DNA of 64,000 nucleotides, taken from contig JAKBGV010000003.1 of the NCBI GenBank assembly GCA_021837305.1, positions 1-64,000 of the forward strand, written 5' to 3'. Source of the DNA: Actinomycetes bacterium. GTDB taxonomy: Bacteria; Actinomycetota; Acidimicrobiia; Acidimicrobiales; RAAP-2. Under the pieces are notes generated by a model. The model had not been told where the DNA came from, ran no database searches, and worked only from the letters and a program-made list of their open reading frames with translations. The position numbers and the translations under genes are program-made. Shown here in pieces: positions 49,376 to 64,000 of this stretch; position 1 is the stretch's first letter; the number at the start of each line of letters is the position of its first letter.

Positions 49376-50731
49376 TCAATCGGAGGCGTCGACCTCGGCG
49401 GTCGGCAGGACGATCGTGAAGCGCGCCCCGCCCAGCTCGGGGTCCTCGTCGACGCGCACGGTGCCGCGGAACTCGTCGACGACCTGGGCGACGATGGAGA
49501 GCCCGAGGCCCGATCCGGGCAGCGAACGGGCCGAGGCCGAGCGCCAGAACCGGTCAAAGACGTGGGGACGTTCGTGGGCGGCGATCCCGGGACCCGTGTC
49601 CGCGACGGTGACGACACCGTCGTTGGAACGCACCACGATACGACCACCCTCGGGCGTGAACTTGACGGCGTTGGTCAAGAGGTTACTGATCGCGCGCACG
49701 AGCCGGTCGCGTCGACCCACGACGACGGACTCGGTGACGTCCACGTCGATGGCGATGTCCTTGATCCGCGCGTAGGTGCGAGCGGTGTCCACGCACTCGT
49801 CCACGCACTCGTCGAGTCGCAGGCGTTCCACGCGACCCTCACTGCGGACGCCGCGTGACAACTCGCCGAGGTCGGTCACAAGCGCCGCGAGTTCGTCCAC
49901 CTGGGTCACCATGTCGTCGGTGAGCTGGCGAAGGTCGTCGGGAGCGAGCTCGTTAGCGCGTGAGAGCACCTGGGCGTTGGTTCGAAGGCTCGTGAGCGGC
50001 GTGCGCAGCTCGTGGCTGGCGTCGGCGACGAGCTGGCGCTGCAGGTCCTCGCTGGACTGGACCGAGTTCATCAACCGGTTGAAGACCCGTCGGAGCCGTC
50101 CGAGCTCGTCGGGCCCTCCCTCGTCGATGCGTCGTGAGGTGTCGCTCGTCTCAGCGACCTCCTCGATCTCGTTGGTGACCGCCTCGAGTGGGCGCAGTGC
50201 CGCGCGCGCGATGAGGAGTCCGAGTACGAGAGCGAGCAGCAGGCCACCCGCGGCGACCGCGAGCAGGGTGCTCGCCAGGTGGCGCAGCTCGCCGACCTGG
50301 CCACTGATGTTGACGACGAACAGCTCGGCCGAGGTGGTCGGGACCGTGCACAGGCCGGTCTGACAGGTGACCACCGACTTCGCGGGCAACGGGACGATGA
50401 GCTGGCGGTAGGACTCACCACCGAAGGTGACCGTGCGCAGCGTCTGGCCGGCGTGACCGCGCGCGATGGCGAGGATCGTCGCGTCGATGGGGACGTTCGA
50501 GGTGGGGATTGTCGTGCCGCTGGCCAGGACCAGCTCGAAGTAGGCCCCGGTTACACGACTCTCGTCGCCGACGGTGTGGGACGTGGGGGACTGCGCCGCC
50601 TGGATTAATGACTCGTCCACGGAGCGCAGCAGGGCGTCACGAGTGGTGAGGAACGACGCGAGACTGGCGAGGATGACGGCGATCGCCGCGACCCCGACCG
50701 TGGCGCTGATGACGCGGAAGCGGAAGGTCAC
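49376..50731 (-). CDS. Sensor histidine kinase (HAMP-HisKA-HATPase)
   Basis: [54 protein letters not shown]. Confidence 0.94.
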   Translation of the reverse strand: MTFRFRVISATVGVAAIAVILASLASFLTTRDALLRSVDESLIQAAQSPTSHTVGDESRVTGAYFELVLASGTTIPTSNVPIDATILAIARGHAGQTLRTVTFGGESYRQLIVPLPAKSVVTCQTGLCTVPTTSAELFVVNISGQVGELRHLASTLLAVAAGGLLLALVLGLLIARAALRPLEAVTNEIEEVAETSDTSRRIDEGGPDELGRLRRVFNRLMNSVQSSEDLQRQLVADASHELRTPLTSLRTNAQVLSRANELAPDDLRQLTDDMVTQVDELAALVTDLGELSRGVRSEGRVERLRLDECVDECVDTARTYARIKDIAIDVDVTESVVVGRRDRLVRAISNLLTNAVKFTPEGGRIVVRSNDGVVTVADTGPGIAAHERPHVFDRFWRSASARSLPGSGLGLSIVAQVVDEFRGTVRVDEDPELGGARFTIVLPTAEVDASD

Positions 50732-51444
50732 GAGGTCCGCAAGGCGTACCCAACCCCACGAATCGTCTGGATCAGGCGAGGTTCAGACGCCTCTTCGAGC
50801 TTGCGGCGCAGGTAGCCGATGTACACCGCGAGCGAGTTCGTACCCGAGTCGAAGTTGTAGCCCCAGACGAGGTCGAGGATCTGATCACGGGTGAGTACCT
50901 GGCGAGGGTGTTGGAGGAAGAGCTCCAGCAGGTCGAACTCGATCTTGGTCAGCTCGATGCGTCGGTCACCCCGGAAAACCTCACGGGTGTTGGGGTTGAG
51001 CGTGAGGTCCTCGAAACGCAGCACGCTCACCTCACCGTCGCTGACGCTGTGCCGGCGCAGCAGCGCCCGCAGCCGCGCGAGCAGTTCGGCCAGGTCGAAG
51101 GGCTTGACCAGGTAGTCGTCGGCGCCGACGTCCAAACCCGCGACCCGGTCGTTGACCGCGTCACGGGCGGTCAACATCAGTATCGGGGTCGCGTCGCCCG
51201 CCCGGCGGATGCGTCGACAGACCTCCAGGCCATCGATGTCGGGCAGTTGCAGGTCGAGCACGATGGCGTCGGGGGCTCGAAGCTGAATCGATTTGAGGGC
51301 CGAGCCACCGTCCTCGAACAGGCCGACCTCGTAGGTTTCCATGCGCAGCGCTCGCCCGAGCGCCGTCCTGATGGCGCCGTCGTCGTCGACAATCGCGATG
51401 TACGAACTGGGACTGGGGGCCGTCGTCACGTCGCCTTCTTTCAC
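50728..51444 (-). CDS. OmpR-family response regulator
   Basis: [60 protein letters not shown]-terminal winged helix. Confidence 0.95.
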   Translation of the reverse strand: MKEGDVTTAPSPSSYIAIVDDDGAIRTALGRALRMETYEVGLFEDGGSALKSIQLRAPDAIVLDLQLPDIDGLEVCRRIRRAGDATPILMLTARDAVNDRVAGLDVGADDYLVKPFDLAELLARLRALLRRHSVSDGEVSVLRFEDLTLNPNTREVFRGDRRIELTKIEFDLLELFLQHPRQVLTRDQILDLVWGYNFDSGTNSLAVYIGYLRRKLEEASEPRLIQTIRGVGYALRTS

Positions 51445-51532
51445 CGGTAGGGCCAGGCTCTAGTGTGGCTGGTTGGTATTAACCGACTGCGTTGATTCGT
51501 TAAGAATTCACGAAGACTCGTTTGTACTGTAG

Positions 51533-51608
51533 TGGCGGGTAGTTCAATCGGCAGAACAGCGGACTTTGGATCCGAAGGTTGGAGGTTCGAGCCCTCCCCC
51601 GCCAGCCA
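51533..51608 (+). tRNA. tRNA-Gln (anticodon TTG), CCA encoded
   Basis: TGGCGGG acceptor / CCCGCCA, D-stem GTTC/GAAC, anticodon loop CTTTGGA, T-arm GGAGG-TTCGAGC-CCTCC, G discriminator then CCA. Confidence 0.95.
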
Positions 51609-51616
51609 CCGAGAAT

Positions 51617-52519
51617 TTAAGGCCGCGGGCAGAGCCGCTCGAGGAGCGCGGCCAACTCGAGCGGGGCGTCGCCCTGTATCGAGTGGCCGGCGTCGGCGAC
51701 GTGCACGACGGTCGCGTCGGGTCGACGGCGGCGCAGTTCGGACTCGTCCTCGTCGTCAACGACCGACCCCGACGCCATCCCACGGATCAGGGTGAGTGGA
51801 GCGCGAATCGCGCCGAGGAGGTCCCAGAGGTCGGCGGCGTCGGGCTCGCCGGCGTCAATCGACGGGTGCTGCTGGTGGCGCCAGACCCACGAGCCGTCGG
51901 GCCGCTGGATGGCGTTGTGCAAGATCCCGCGCCGCAGCGACGAGACCGATCGCGTCGGATTGAAGCGAACGGTGCGCTCGAGCAGTGAGTCGAAGTCGTC
52001 GAAGGTCTTCGGCCCGTTCACGAAGTCGGTGATGTGGTGCGCTTTGGTCGCGTTCACGCCAGGGGTGATGTCAATCAGTACCAAGGACGAGACGAGGTCG
52101 GGACGCGTAGCGGCGAGCACGATGGCGGTGAGCCCACCCAGGGACATGCCGACGATGGGCAACGGGGGTGTGGTCACCTGGGAGAGGGCCGTCGCGACAT
52201 CGTTCGCGTGACTGCGAAAGGCGGCGGACCCGGCGGGGCTGGCGTCGGAGTGGCCGTGACCGGGCAGGTCGATCGCCACGAGGGGCCGCTGCATCGCGAG
52301 GGCCACCGTGTCGAACGTGTGCGCGTTCTGTGCGCCACCGTGCACCAGGACGAGTTCGGGGGACGCGTCACCCCAGCGCAGCCCGCTCACCTGTCGCAGT
52401 CCGTCGACGGCGACGAAGAACCGCTGGACGGCCGGGATGGGAACCTCCAGGCCCCACTCCGCGAGGTTCTCGTGGAAGTACGCGAACTCGTTGTAGTCGT
52501 AGCTACCCACCACCGGCAT
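51617..52519 (-). CDS. Alpha/beta hydrolase
   Basis: LVHGGAQNAHTFDTVALAMQ, VAIDLPGHGHSDASP, IVGMSLGGLTAIVLAAT, DAGHSIQGDAP; internal ATG start (MPVVGSYDYNEF). Confidence 0.9.
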   Translation of the reverse strand: MPVVGSYDYNEFAYFHENLAEWGLEVPIPAVQRFFVAVDGLRQVSGLRWGDASPELVLVHGGAQNAHTFDTVALAMQRPLVAIDLPGHGHSDASPAGSAAFRSHANDVATALSQVTTPPLPIVGMSLGGLTAIVLAATRPDLVSSLVLIDITPGVNATKAHHITDFVNGPKTFDDFDSLLERTVRFNPTRSVSSLRRGILHNAIQRPDGSWVWRHQQHPSIDAGEPDAADLWDLLGAIRAPLTLIRGMASGSVVDDEDESELRRRRPDATVVHVADAGHSIQGDAPLELAALLERLCPRP

Positions 52520-52544
52520 CGTAGAAGACGCCGGTGGCGAGTAC

Positions 52545-52952
52545 CTACACCTCGGCTGACTCGGCGGCCGGTTGGACTTCGTCGCTCTGGGCCGCGCGCT
52601 GCTCGGCGACCTGGCGATGGACATCGGCCATGTCGACTTCCATGACCTTGCCGATGAGCTCTTCGAGGGCGCGCTCGGGCAGGGCCCCGGCCTCGGCATA
52701 GAGCACGACCTGTTCGCGGATGATCATCAGCGTCGGGATCGAGTAGATGTTGAACGCGGCGGCCAGCTGCTGCTCGACCTCGGTGTCGACCTTGGCGAAG
52801 ACGAGGTCGGGGTGCGCCTCGGAGGACTTCTCGAAGATCGGTGCGAACGTTCGGCACGGGCCACACCAGGCGGCCCAGAAATCGATCAAGACGACGTCAT
52901 TGGACGAGACGACCTCGTCGAATCGATCGGCGGTGAGTTGTACGGTCGCCAT
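52545..52952 (-). CDS. Thioredoxin
   Basis: VVLIDFWAAWCGPCRTFAPIFEKSSEAHPDLVFAKVDTE. Confidence 0.93.
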   Translation of the reverse strand: MATVQLTADRFDEVVSSNDVVLIDFWAAWCGPCRTFAPIFEKSSEAHPDLVFAKVDTEVEQQLAAAFNIYSIPTLMIIREQVVLYAEAGALPERALEELIGKVMEVDMADVHRQVAEQRAAQSDEVQPAAESAEV

Positions 52953-53071
52953 GGGTGCTCCTTCTGCGTCTCGGCTACGGGGACCAGTATACCCCCTGGG
53001 GTATGAGACCGTGTCGGCGGCGAGGCCGGGCCGACGCGCGACGCGGTGGCGTTGGTGCTAGAGAATAGGGC

Positions 53072-54160
53072 GTGGATCGACCTACCTGCGTCGTGGTGCT
53101 CGCGGCGGGCGAGGGGTCGCGGATGCGATCGGATCGACCCAAGCCGCTGCACGTGCTCAGTGGCCGTCCGCTCGCGTACTTCGTCATGGACGCCACCGAG
53201 TTGGACGGCGTTCGCGCGACGGTCGTCGTCGTCGGTCATCAGGCTCGCTGGGTGGAGAAGGTGCTCGGCGAGCGGCGAAGCGGGATACCGGTTCGCTTCG
53301 TGGAGCAGTTCGAGCAACTGGGCACCGGCCACGCGGTGTCCGTGGCAATGCCCACCGTCAGCGAGGTCGCCGGTGAGGACGACCTCGACGTCGTGATCGT
53401 GCCCAGTGACACGCCGCTACTTCGTCGCGAGACGATGGCCGACCTGGTCGAACGTCACCGCGAAAGCGGCGCCGCGATCACGGTGCTTTGCGCCAATCTG
53501 GTCGATCCCGCGGGCTACGGGCGCATCGTGCGAGCCCGCGACGGCTCCATCGAGCGCATCGTGGAGGAGCGTGACGCCTCGAGCGACGAACGCAGTCTCA
53601 CCGAGGTCAATACCGCGATCATGGTCGTTCGCGCGAGCCTGCTGGGCCCGGCACTCCGGCGGGTGGACCGTCGCAACGCCCAGCGCGAGTACTACCTGAC
53701 CGACGTGGTGTCGGTGCTGCACGACGCGGGGCACCTCACCAGTGCCGTCGTGCTCGAGGACCCCCTCGAGGCCTCGGGGGTGAACGACCGTGAACAGCTC
53801 GCGGCGGCCGAGTCGGTGATGCGCGAACGGATCAATCGACGTTGGCTGCGCAACGGCGTGACCATCTGGGACCCCGCGACGACCTACATCGACGCCGACG
53901 TCGAACTGGCGGCCGGTGTGTCACTCCTACCCGGCACGGTGCTGCGGGGGCGTACCGTTGTGGGCGCCGGCTCGTCGATCGGTCCCAACGCCCACGTGTC
54001 CGACGCGGTCATTGGCCGAGACGTGCGGCTGGGCACCGTGGACGTCGATCGGGCGGTCATCGGCGACTCGGCGACTGTGGGGCCCTTCAGCGCGCTCGGA
54101 CCGGGCAGCGAGGTCGCCGTCGGGGAGGTTGTCGCCGCGGGGACTCACCGGCCTTTCTGA
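53072..54160 (+). CDS. glmU: GlmU-like UDP-GlcNAc pyrophosphorylase with shortened C-terminal left-handed beta-helix
   Basis: VVLAAGEGSRMRSDRPKPLHVLSGRPLAYFV, EQLGTGHAV, VPSDTPLLR, NAQREYYLTDVV; only 362 aa, ends soon after VGPFSALGPGSEV. Confidence 0.88.
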   Translation: MDRPTCVVVLAAGEGSRMRSDRPKPLHVLSGRPLAYFVMDATELDGVRATVVVVGHQARWVEKVLGERRSGIPVRFVEQFEQLGTGHAVSVAMPTVSEVAGEDDLDVVIVPSDTPLLRRETMADLVERHRESGAAITVLCANLVDPAGYGRIVRARDGSIERIVEERDASSDERSLTEVNTAIMVVRASLLGPALRRVDRRNAQREYYLTDVVSVLHDAGHLTSAVVLEDPLEASGVNDREQLAAAESVMRERINRRWLRNGVTIWDPATTYIDADVELAAGVSLLPGTVLRGRTVVGAGSSIGPNAHVSDAVIGRDVRLGTVDVDRAVIGDSATVGPFSALGPGSEVAVGEVVAAGTHRPF

Positions 54161-54191
54161 ACGCGCCCGCGACACCTTGTACGCTGGGCCG

Positions 54192-55166
54192 GTGGAGTCG
54201 CTCGCGAAACGCCGCCTGGTAATCGTGACGGGACGCTGCCACCCCGCCCTCGCCAAGGACATCGCCGACCGATTGGGTGTGGAGCTGACCGAGGCCAACG
54301 TGCGCGAGTTCGCCAACGGCGAGATCCACTGCCGGTTCGACGAGTCAATTCGCGGCGCCCATGTCTTCATCGTCCAGACGCACTCCTCCCCGGTCAATGA
54401 CGCGGTGATGGAGCAACTCATCATGATCGACGCCGCCAAGCGGGCTTCGGCCAAGAGCATCACCGCCGTCATCCCGAACTACGGCTACGCCCGTCAGGAC
54501 CGCAAATCGGCCGGCCGAGAGCCGATCACGGCCAAACTGATCGCCGACATGCTCCAAACCGCGGGTGCCAATCGCGTGCTGTCCGTTGACTTCCACTCGG
54601 GCCAGATTCAGGGTTTCTTCGACATCCCGGTTGACCACCTGGTTGCGGCACCGGTACTCGAGGCCTACCTCAACGCGAACGCCGACCCCCACGACATGGT
54701 CGTGGTCGCACCCGACGCCGGACGAGTGAAGGTCGCCGAGCGCTACGCCCAGCACCTGGGCTGCGACCTCGCGCTGGTGCACAAGACGAGGCCCCGTGGA
54801 CTGGTCAACGTGGCCGAGGCTCGTCACATCGTCGGCGACGTGCGGGGCCGACACTGCGTCTTGATCGACGACATGATCGACACTGCGGGCACGATCGTCG
54901 CGGCCTGTGATCTACTGAAGACCCACGGGGCCGACGAGATCTGGGTGATGGCGACCCACGCCGTCTTCTCGCCGCCCGCTGTCGAGCGGCTGTTCAACGC
55001 CCCCGTGAGCCGCGTCATCGTCACTGACACCTTGCCGCTCGGCCCCGAACGCCGCTTTGAGAAGTTGGAGATCCTGTCGGTGGCGACGATCGTCGCCAAC
55101 GCGATCTCGGCCATCTTCGAGGATTCCTCGGTTTCGGACATCTTCGGCGGCGAGAACCTGCTCTGA
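54192..55166 (+). CDS. prs: Ribose-phosphate pyrophosphokinase
   Basis: FANGEIHCRFDESIRGAHVFIVQTHSSPVNDAVMEQLIMIDA, PNYGYARQDRK, CVLIDDMIDTAGTIVAA. Confidence 0.96.
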   Translation: MESLAKRRLVIVTGRCHPALAKDIADRLGVELTEANVREFANGEIHCRFDESIRGAHVFIVQTHSSPVNDAVMEQLIMIDAAKRASAKSITAVIPNYGYARQDRKSAGREPITAKLIADMLQTAGANRVLSVDFHSGQIQGFFDIPVDHLVAAPVLEAYLNANADPHDMVVVAPDAGRVKVAERYAQHLGCDLALVHKTRPRGLVNVAEARHIVGDVRGRHCVLIDDMIDTAGTIVAACDLLKTHGADEIWVMATHAVFSPPAVERLFNAPVSRVIVTDTLPLGPERRFEKLEILSVATIVANAISAIFEDSSVSDIFGGENLL

Positions 55167-55253
55167 TCCGGGTTCGCCACCCCGGCGCGCACGGACTAGA
55201 CTCTTCGTCCTGTGTGCCGCCCTCGTTCGGGCCGCAATTGGTTAGGAGTTCTC

Positions 55254-55841
55254 ATGTCGCAGGTCACCTTGAACGCATCGACGAGTCGCACGACTGGTTC
55301 GCGCACGTCGCGGCGCCTGCGCTCGGCCGGATCCATCCCCGGCGTCGTCTACGGCGTGGGCTCCGAGCCGCTCGCTGTGGCCGTCAACGCGAAGGAGTTC
55401 CGCACCGCCGTCTCGGGTGAGCAGGGCCTCAACACGCTGCTCGAGCTGGACGCCGACGGCCGCCGGTTCCTGGTGATGGCCCGTGAGATCCAGCGTCACC
55501 CGGTCCGTGGCACGGTCGCGCACGTCGACTTCCAGATCGTCGACCCGACGAAGCCGGTCGTCGCCGACGTGGCGCTGCACATCGTCGGTGACGCCGTTGA
55601 GGTGCGCCACGCGGACTGGGAGGTCGACCAGCAACTGTTCAGCCTCGAGCTTCGCACGCGCCCCGACCAGATCCCCACGCACATCGACGTGGACATCTCG
55701 GACTTGCGCGTCGGTGGGACCATTCGAGTCGCCGACCTCGTGCTGCCAGCGGGCGTCGAGCCGGTCGGCGACCCGGCGACAGCCGTAGTCGCAACCCACG
55801 CCGGTCGATCCGCGAAGGCCGGCGCCGTCGCGACGGAGTAG
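55254..55841 (+). CDS. rplY: 50S ribosomal protein L25 (CTC type)
   Basis: LRSAGSIPGVVYGVGSEPLAVAVNAKEF, REIQRHPVRGTVAHVDFQIVD. Confidence 0.93.
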   Translation: MSQVTLNASTSRTTGSRTSRRLRSAGSIPGVVYGVGSEPLAVAVNAKEFRTAVSGEQGLNTLLELDADGRRFLVMAREIQRHPVRGTVAHVDFQIVDPTKPVVADVALHIVGDAVEVRHADWEVDQQLFSLELRTRPDQIPTHIDVDISDLRVGGTIRVADLVLPAGVEPVGDPATAVVATHAGRSAKAGAVATE

Positions 55842-55845
55842 TCCC

Positions 55846-56459
55846 GTGTCGCTGCGGCGCTCGGTCGCCGCGACGCGTCACGGCAGTTCCAGCGCCTGGC
55901 TCATCGTTGGCCTCGCCAACCCCGGCGACGACTACGCGGGGAGCCGCCACAACGTGGGCGGTGACGCGGTGCGTCTCGTGGCGCAGCGTCGCGGGGGCCG
56001 TCTCACGCTCGAACGGCGTCAGCGAGCGACGTCGACCACGATTGAAACGGCCCAGGGCTTGGTCACCCTCGCGGTGCCGACGACGTTCATGAACGAATCG
56101 GGTGCCGCCCTGCCCCCTCTGCTGCGGCGCACCTCGATCGATGACCTGACCCGGTTGCTCGTCGTCCACGACGAGCTCGACCTCGAGCCCGGCCGACTCC
56201 AGCTCAAGTGCGGTGGCGGCCTCGCCGGGCACAACGGACTTCGTTCGATTGCCAAGACCCTCGGCTCCCAAGACTTCTGTCGGCTACGAATCGGTGTGGG
56301 CAAGCCGCCGCGCAAGGAGCAGGGGGCCGACCACGTCCTGCAGCGTCAGACCGGTGCTCGGCGCGCCGCGCTCGAGGCCGACGTCGAACGGGCCGCTGAC
56401 GCCATCGAGGTCCTGCTCGACGACGGATTCGACGAGGCCCAGCGGCGCGCGAATCGATC

Positions 56460-56463
<4 letters not shown>
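55846..56463 (+). CDS. pth: Peptidyl-tRNA hydrolase
   Basis: WLIVGLANPGDDYAGSRHNVGGDAV, PTTFMNESGAAL, VVHDELDLEPGRLQLKCGGGLAGHNGLRSI, CRLRIGVGKP. Confidence 0.94.
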
Positions 56464-59852
<3,389 letters not shown>

Positions 59853-59861
59853 GCTGTCTGG

Positions 59862-60944
59862 GTGCGTCGAATCACTGCCCTCTTCGTCATCGCCCTCATT
59901 CTCGCGGTCCTCGTCGGTCGCTCCAGCATCTCCTCGGGGGTGAGCGTCAACGGGTCGACCGTGTCCGGGGCCGAGGTTCGAGCCGAGTTGAGCGCCATCG
60001 CCTCGTCGCCGACGCTTCAGTGTTACCTGACCGCCATCGCCCCGGCGAGCTTCTCGGCCGGCGGTGGCTCATCGACGATGGCCGCGTCGGGGGTGGCCGC
60101 GTGGTCGAACCTGCGAATCGAGGGGATGGCGATCGACCAGTACGTGCGGAGTCGGTTGCACTACGCGCCGAGCTCGGACCTCGTCAAGGCCAAGGCGTCG
60201 CTCGAGTTCGAGATGTCCCAGGCCGCCGCGGCCAACTCACTCAGCTGCCCCGGGACCGCGGCCCAGGCGTTGGCGGCGATGACGCCATCGATGCGCGACG
60301 CCGAGGTCCTTGCCCAGGCGGAGTCGCTCTATCTCGTCAGTAAGTTGAACTCGACCATCCCGCTGACCCCGAGTGCGCTGCGGACCTACTTCGACGCGCA
60401 CCGTTCGAGTTACCAGACCATCTGCATCAGCGTCGCCGAGGTGCCCACGACCAACGTGACCGCCTTCGCCGCCGCCCAGGCGAAGGGCGCCTCGGTGGCT
60501 GCGCTCGCCAGGCAGTTCTCAATCGACCCCTCCTCACTGCACGGCGGCAAGTACGGCTGCTACGGTCCGACCTCGAACCTGTACGCGGCCGTGCGCGCGG
60601 ACTCCGCGACGACCCCGCTCAACACCTTCCCGAAGACCCCGTTGTCCACGACCAGCAACGGCGTGCCCTACGCGCTCTACATCGCGCCCACCAAGCGCAC
60701 TGCGACCCCGTTCACCCAGGCCGAGGCGGCCGTGCTCGCTGACGTTCGGAACCTGAACGCGAACCAGGCCAACACCGTGAAGAACGACATCCTCAGTCGT
60801 GCGGTGATCGCCGTGGATCCGGCGTTGGGTCGTTGGGCGTTCGGGGCTAACGGGCCGACGGTGTTCGCACCGGCGCTGCCGCCGACGGCCGACGTCACCG
60901 GCTCGACGACGTTGACCGCGCCGAGCGCGCTCAATTATCAGTGA
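59862..60944 (+). CDS. Exported SurA/PpiC-like peptidyl-prolyl isomerase family protein
   Basis: N-terminal hydrophobic signal; SVNGSTVSGAEVRAELSAI; parvulin-like AAAQAKGASVAALARQFSIDPSSLHGGKYGCYG. Confidence 0.78.
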   Translation: MRRITALFVIALILAVLVGRSSISSGVSVNGSTVSGAEVRAELSAIASSPTLQCYLTAIAPASFSAGGGSSTMAASGVAAWSNLRIEGMAIDQYVRSRLHYAPSSDLVKAKASLEFEMSQAAAANSLSCPGTAAQALAAMTPSMRDAEVLAQAESLYLVSKLNSTIPLTPSALRTYFDAHRSSYQTICISVAEVPTTNVTAFAAAQAKGASVAALARQFSIDPSSLHGGKYGCYGPTSNLYAAVRADSATTPLNTFPKTPLSTTSNGVPYALYIAPTKRTATPFTQAEAAVLADVRNLNANQANTVKNDILSRAVIAVDPALGRWAFGANGPTVFAPALPPTADVTGSTTLTAPSALNYQ

Positions 60945-62326
60945 GCGAACCGACGGTCCGCGTGGTCGGACTGGGGCCGGGCGACCGAGACCTGGTCACC
61001 GAGGGCGCGTGGCGCCTGATCAATGAGTCGCCGGTGGTGCGACTGCGTACCCGTCGGCACCCCGCCGCGGCCTCACTCGACTCGATCGTGAGCTACGACG
61101 ACTGGTACGACACGGCCGAGTCCTTCGACGAGCTCTATCGGGCCATCGCCGAGGACCTGGTGCGCTTGGCGATCGAGGCCGGCGAGGTCGTCTACGTCGT
61201 GCCGGGTTCGCCCGTGGTCGCCGAACGGACCGTCGAGCTGCTCTACGAACGGCCCGTACGAGTGGTCTGTGAGCCCGCCGTCTCGGTGATCGACCTCGCC
61301 TGCGGCGCCCTCGGCCGTGACCCGATGGCGGTGGGACTGCGCGTCGTCGACGCGCTCGGCTCCACGGAACCGCTCGTCGGGCCGGGACCCCTGCTCGTGC
61401 TCCAGACCTACTCGGCCCCGGTCCTCGCCTCAGTGGCCGACCGGCTCGGACCCGAGACGCCGGTCACGGTACTGCACCATCTCGGACTCGCCGACCAGGT
61501 CATCGAGGTCCGAGCGGCTCGCGAGTTGGCCGGATTCGCGGCGGATCACCTGACCTCACTCTGGGTGGACGAGTTGCGAAGCGCCGGGGCGGCGACCGAT
61601 GACCTGGTGTCGCTCACGCGCACGCTTCGTCGCGACTGTCCCTGGGACCAGGAGCAGACCCACGCGTCCTTGACTCGTCACCTGCTCGAGGAGGCCTACG
61701 AGGCACTCGACGCGCTCGAGAGCCTCGTGCGAGCCGAACCCGAGCCGACGCCCGCCGTCATCGCCCACGTCCAAGAGGAGCTCGGCGACCTGCTGTTCCA
61801 GATCGTCTTTCACGCCGAACTCGGTGACGAGCTCGACCGCTTCAATCTGGCCACGATCGTGGACGCGCTGCGCAGCAAACTCATCGGGCGCCACCCGCAC
61901 GTCTTCGCGGACGTCGAGGTGCGCGACGCCGACGACGTGGCCGCGCGCTGGGAAGTGATCAAGCAGGCCGAGAAGGGTCGGACCTCGGTGCTCGACGGGA
62001 TCGCGTGGCAGCTGCCCGCGCTCACCTTGTACACGAAACTGCTGCGCAAGGCCACCTCGGTGGGCGTGGCGCGCGACGTGCTCGGCCCGGGGGTCGACGC
62101 CGCCGCGCGAGCCCTGGCCGCGATCGATGCCGCGCCGGCGGTGTCTGACGCGAGCTCGAGTTCGGACGTCGATCCCGCCTGGGGCGACGCGATCGAAGCG
62201 CTGGCGCGGGCCGCGTACGGCGCCGGCGTCGACCTCGAGGGCGTGCTCCGTGACCGGGTACACCGCGTCGCCGAGCGCGTTCGTGCGACCGAGTCGTCAC
62301 CTGAGGGTCGCGAGGACACCAACTAG
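60941..62326 (+). CDS. mazG: Tetrapyrrole methylase-MazG fusion (nucleoside triphosphate pyrophosphohydrolase, YabN-like)
   Basis: N-terminal VVGLGPGDRDLVTEGAWRLI; C-terminal RRDCPWDQEQTHASLTRHLLEEAYEALDAL...EELGDLLFQIVFHAEL, KLIGRHPHVFADVEV. Confidence 0.93.
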   Translation: MSEPTVRVVGLGPGDRDLVTEGAWRLINESPVVRLRTRRHPAAASLDSIVSYDDWYDTAESFDELYRAIAEDLVRLAIEAGEVVYVVPGSPVVAERTVELLYERPVRVVCEPAVSVIDLACGALGRDPMAVGLRVVDALGSTEPLVGPGPLLVLQTYSAPVLASVADRLGPETPVTVLHHLGLADQVIEVRAARELAGFAADHLTSLWVDELRSAGAATDDLVSLTRTLRRDCPWDQEQTHASLTRHLLEEAYEALDALESLVRAEPEPTPAVIAHVQEELGDLLFQIVFHAELGDELDRFNLATIVDALRSKLIGRHPHVFADVEVRDADDVAARWEVIKQAEKGRTSVLDGIAWQLPALTLYTKLLRKATSVGVARDVLGPGVDAAARALAAIDAAPAVSDASSSSDVDPAWGDAIEALARAAYGAGVDLEGVLRDRVHRVAERVRATESSPEGREDTN

Positions 62327-62332
62327 CGTTGA

Positions 62333-64000
<1,668 letters not shown>

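Overview
High-GC actinobacterial chromosome segment. Gene content and order suggest Actinomycetota, possibly Acidimicrobiia; the taxon is inference. Coding is dense, with about 70 genes and no transposase, integrase, prophage or CRISPR array seen. Main blocks: (i) malic enzyme edge, nitrilase, acyl-CoA synthetase and acyl-CoA dehydrogenases; (ii) aldehyde dehydrogenase + DUF779 divergent from a GAF-domain regulator; (iii) pstB-pstS-pstC-pstA with a clear 11-nt direct-repeat Pho box; (iv) MarR/MFS pair with a strong palindromic candidate operator; (v) coupled glycosyltransferase / methyltransferase / alpha-toroid cyclase-like genes facing a second methyltransferase; (vi) rsmI-metG-tatD-[PASTA x4 + RlpA-like protein]-ksgA-ispE; (vii) two-component system followed on the same strand by a small Thr-rich protein, ApbE, a ferric-reductase-like membrane protein, a NuoF-like protein and a ferredoxin; (viii) tRNA-Gln(TTG), glmU-prs-rplY-pth-mfd-PPIase-mazG-eno-ftsB-like. 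Two very short ribosomal-protein genes absent from the ORF track were found by eye: bL37-like (39422-39505, -) and bS22-like (45740-45841, -). Most notable leads: a GlmU that ends before the acetyltransferase catalytic region, the PASTA/RlpA-like protein in the rpfB/yabE slot, and the TCS-ApbE-NuoF-like redox operon. All family calls are from motif reading without database searches.
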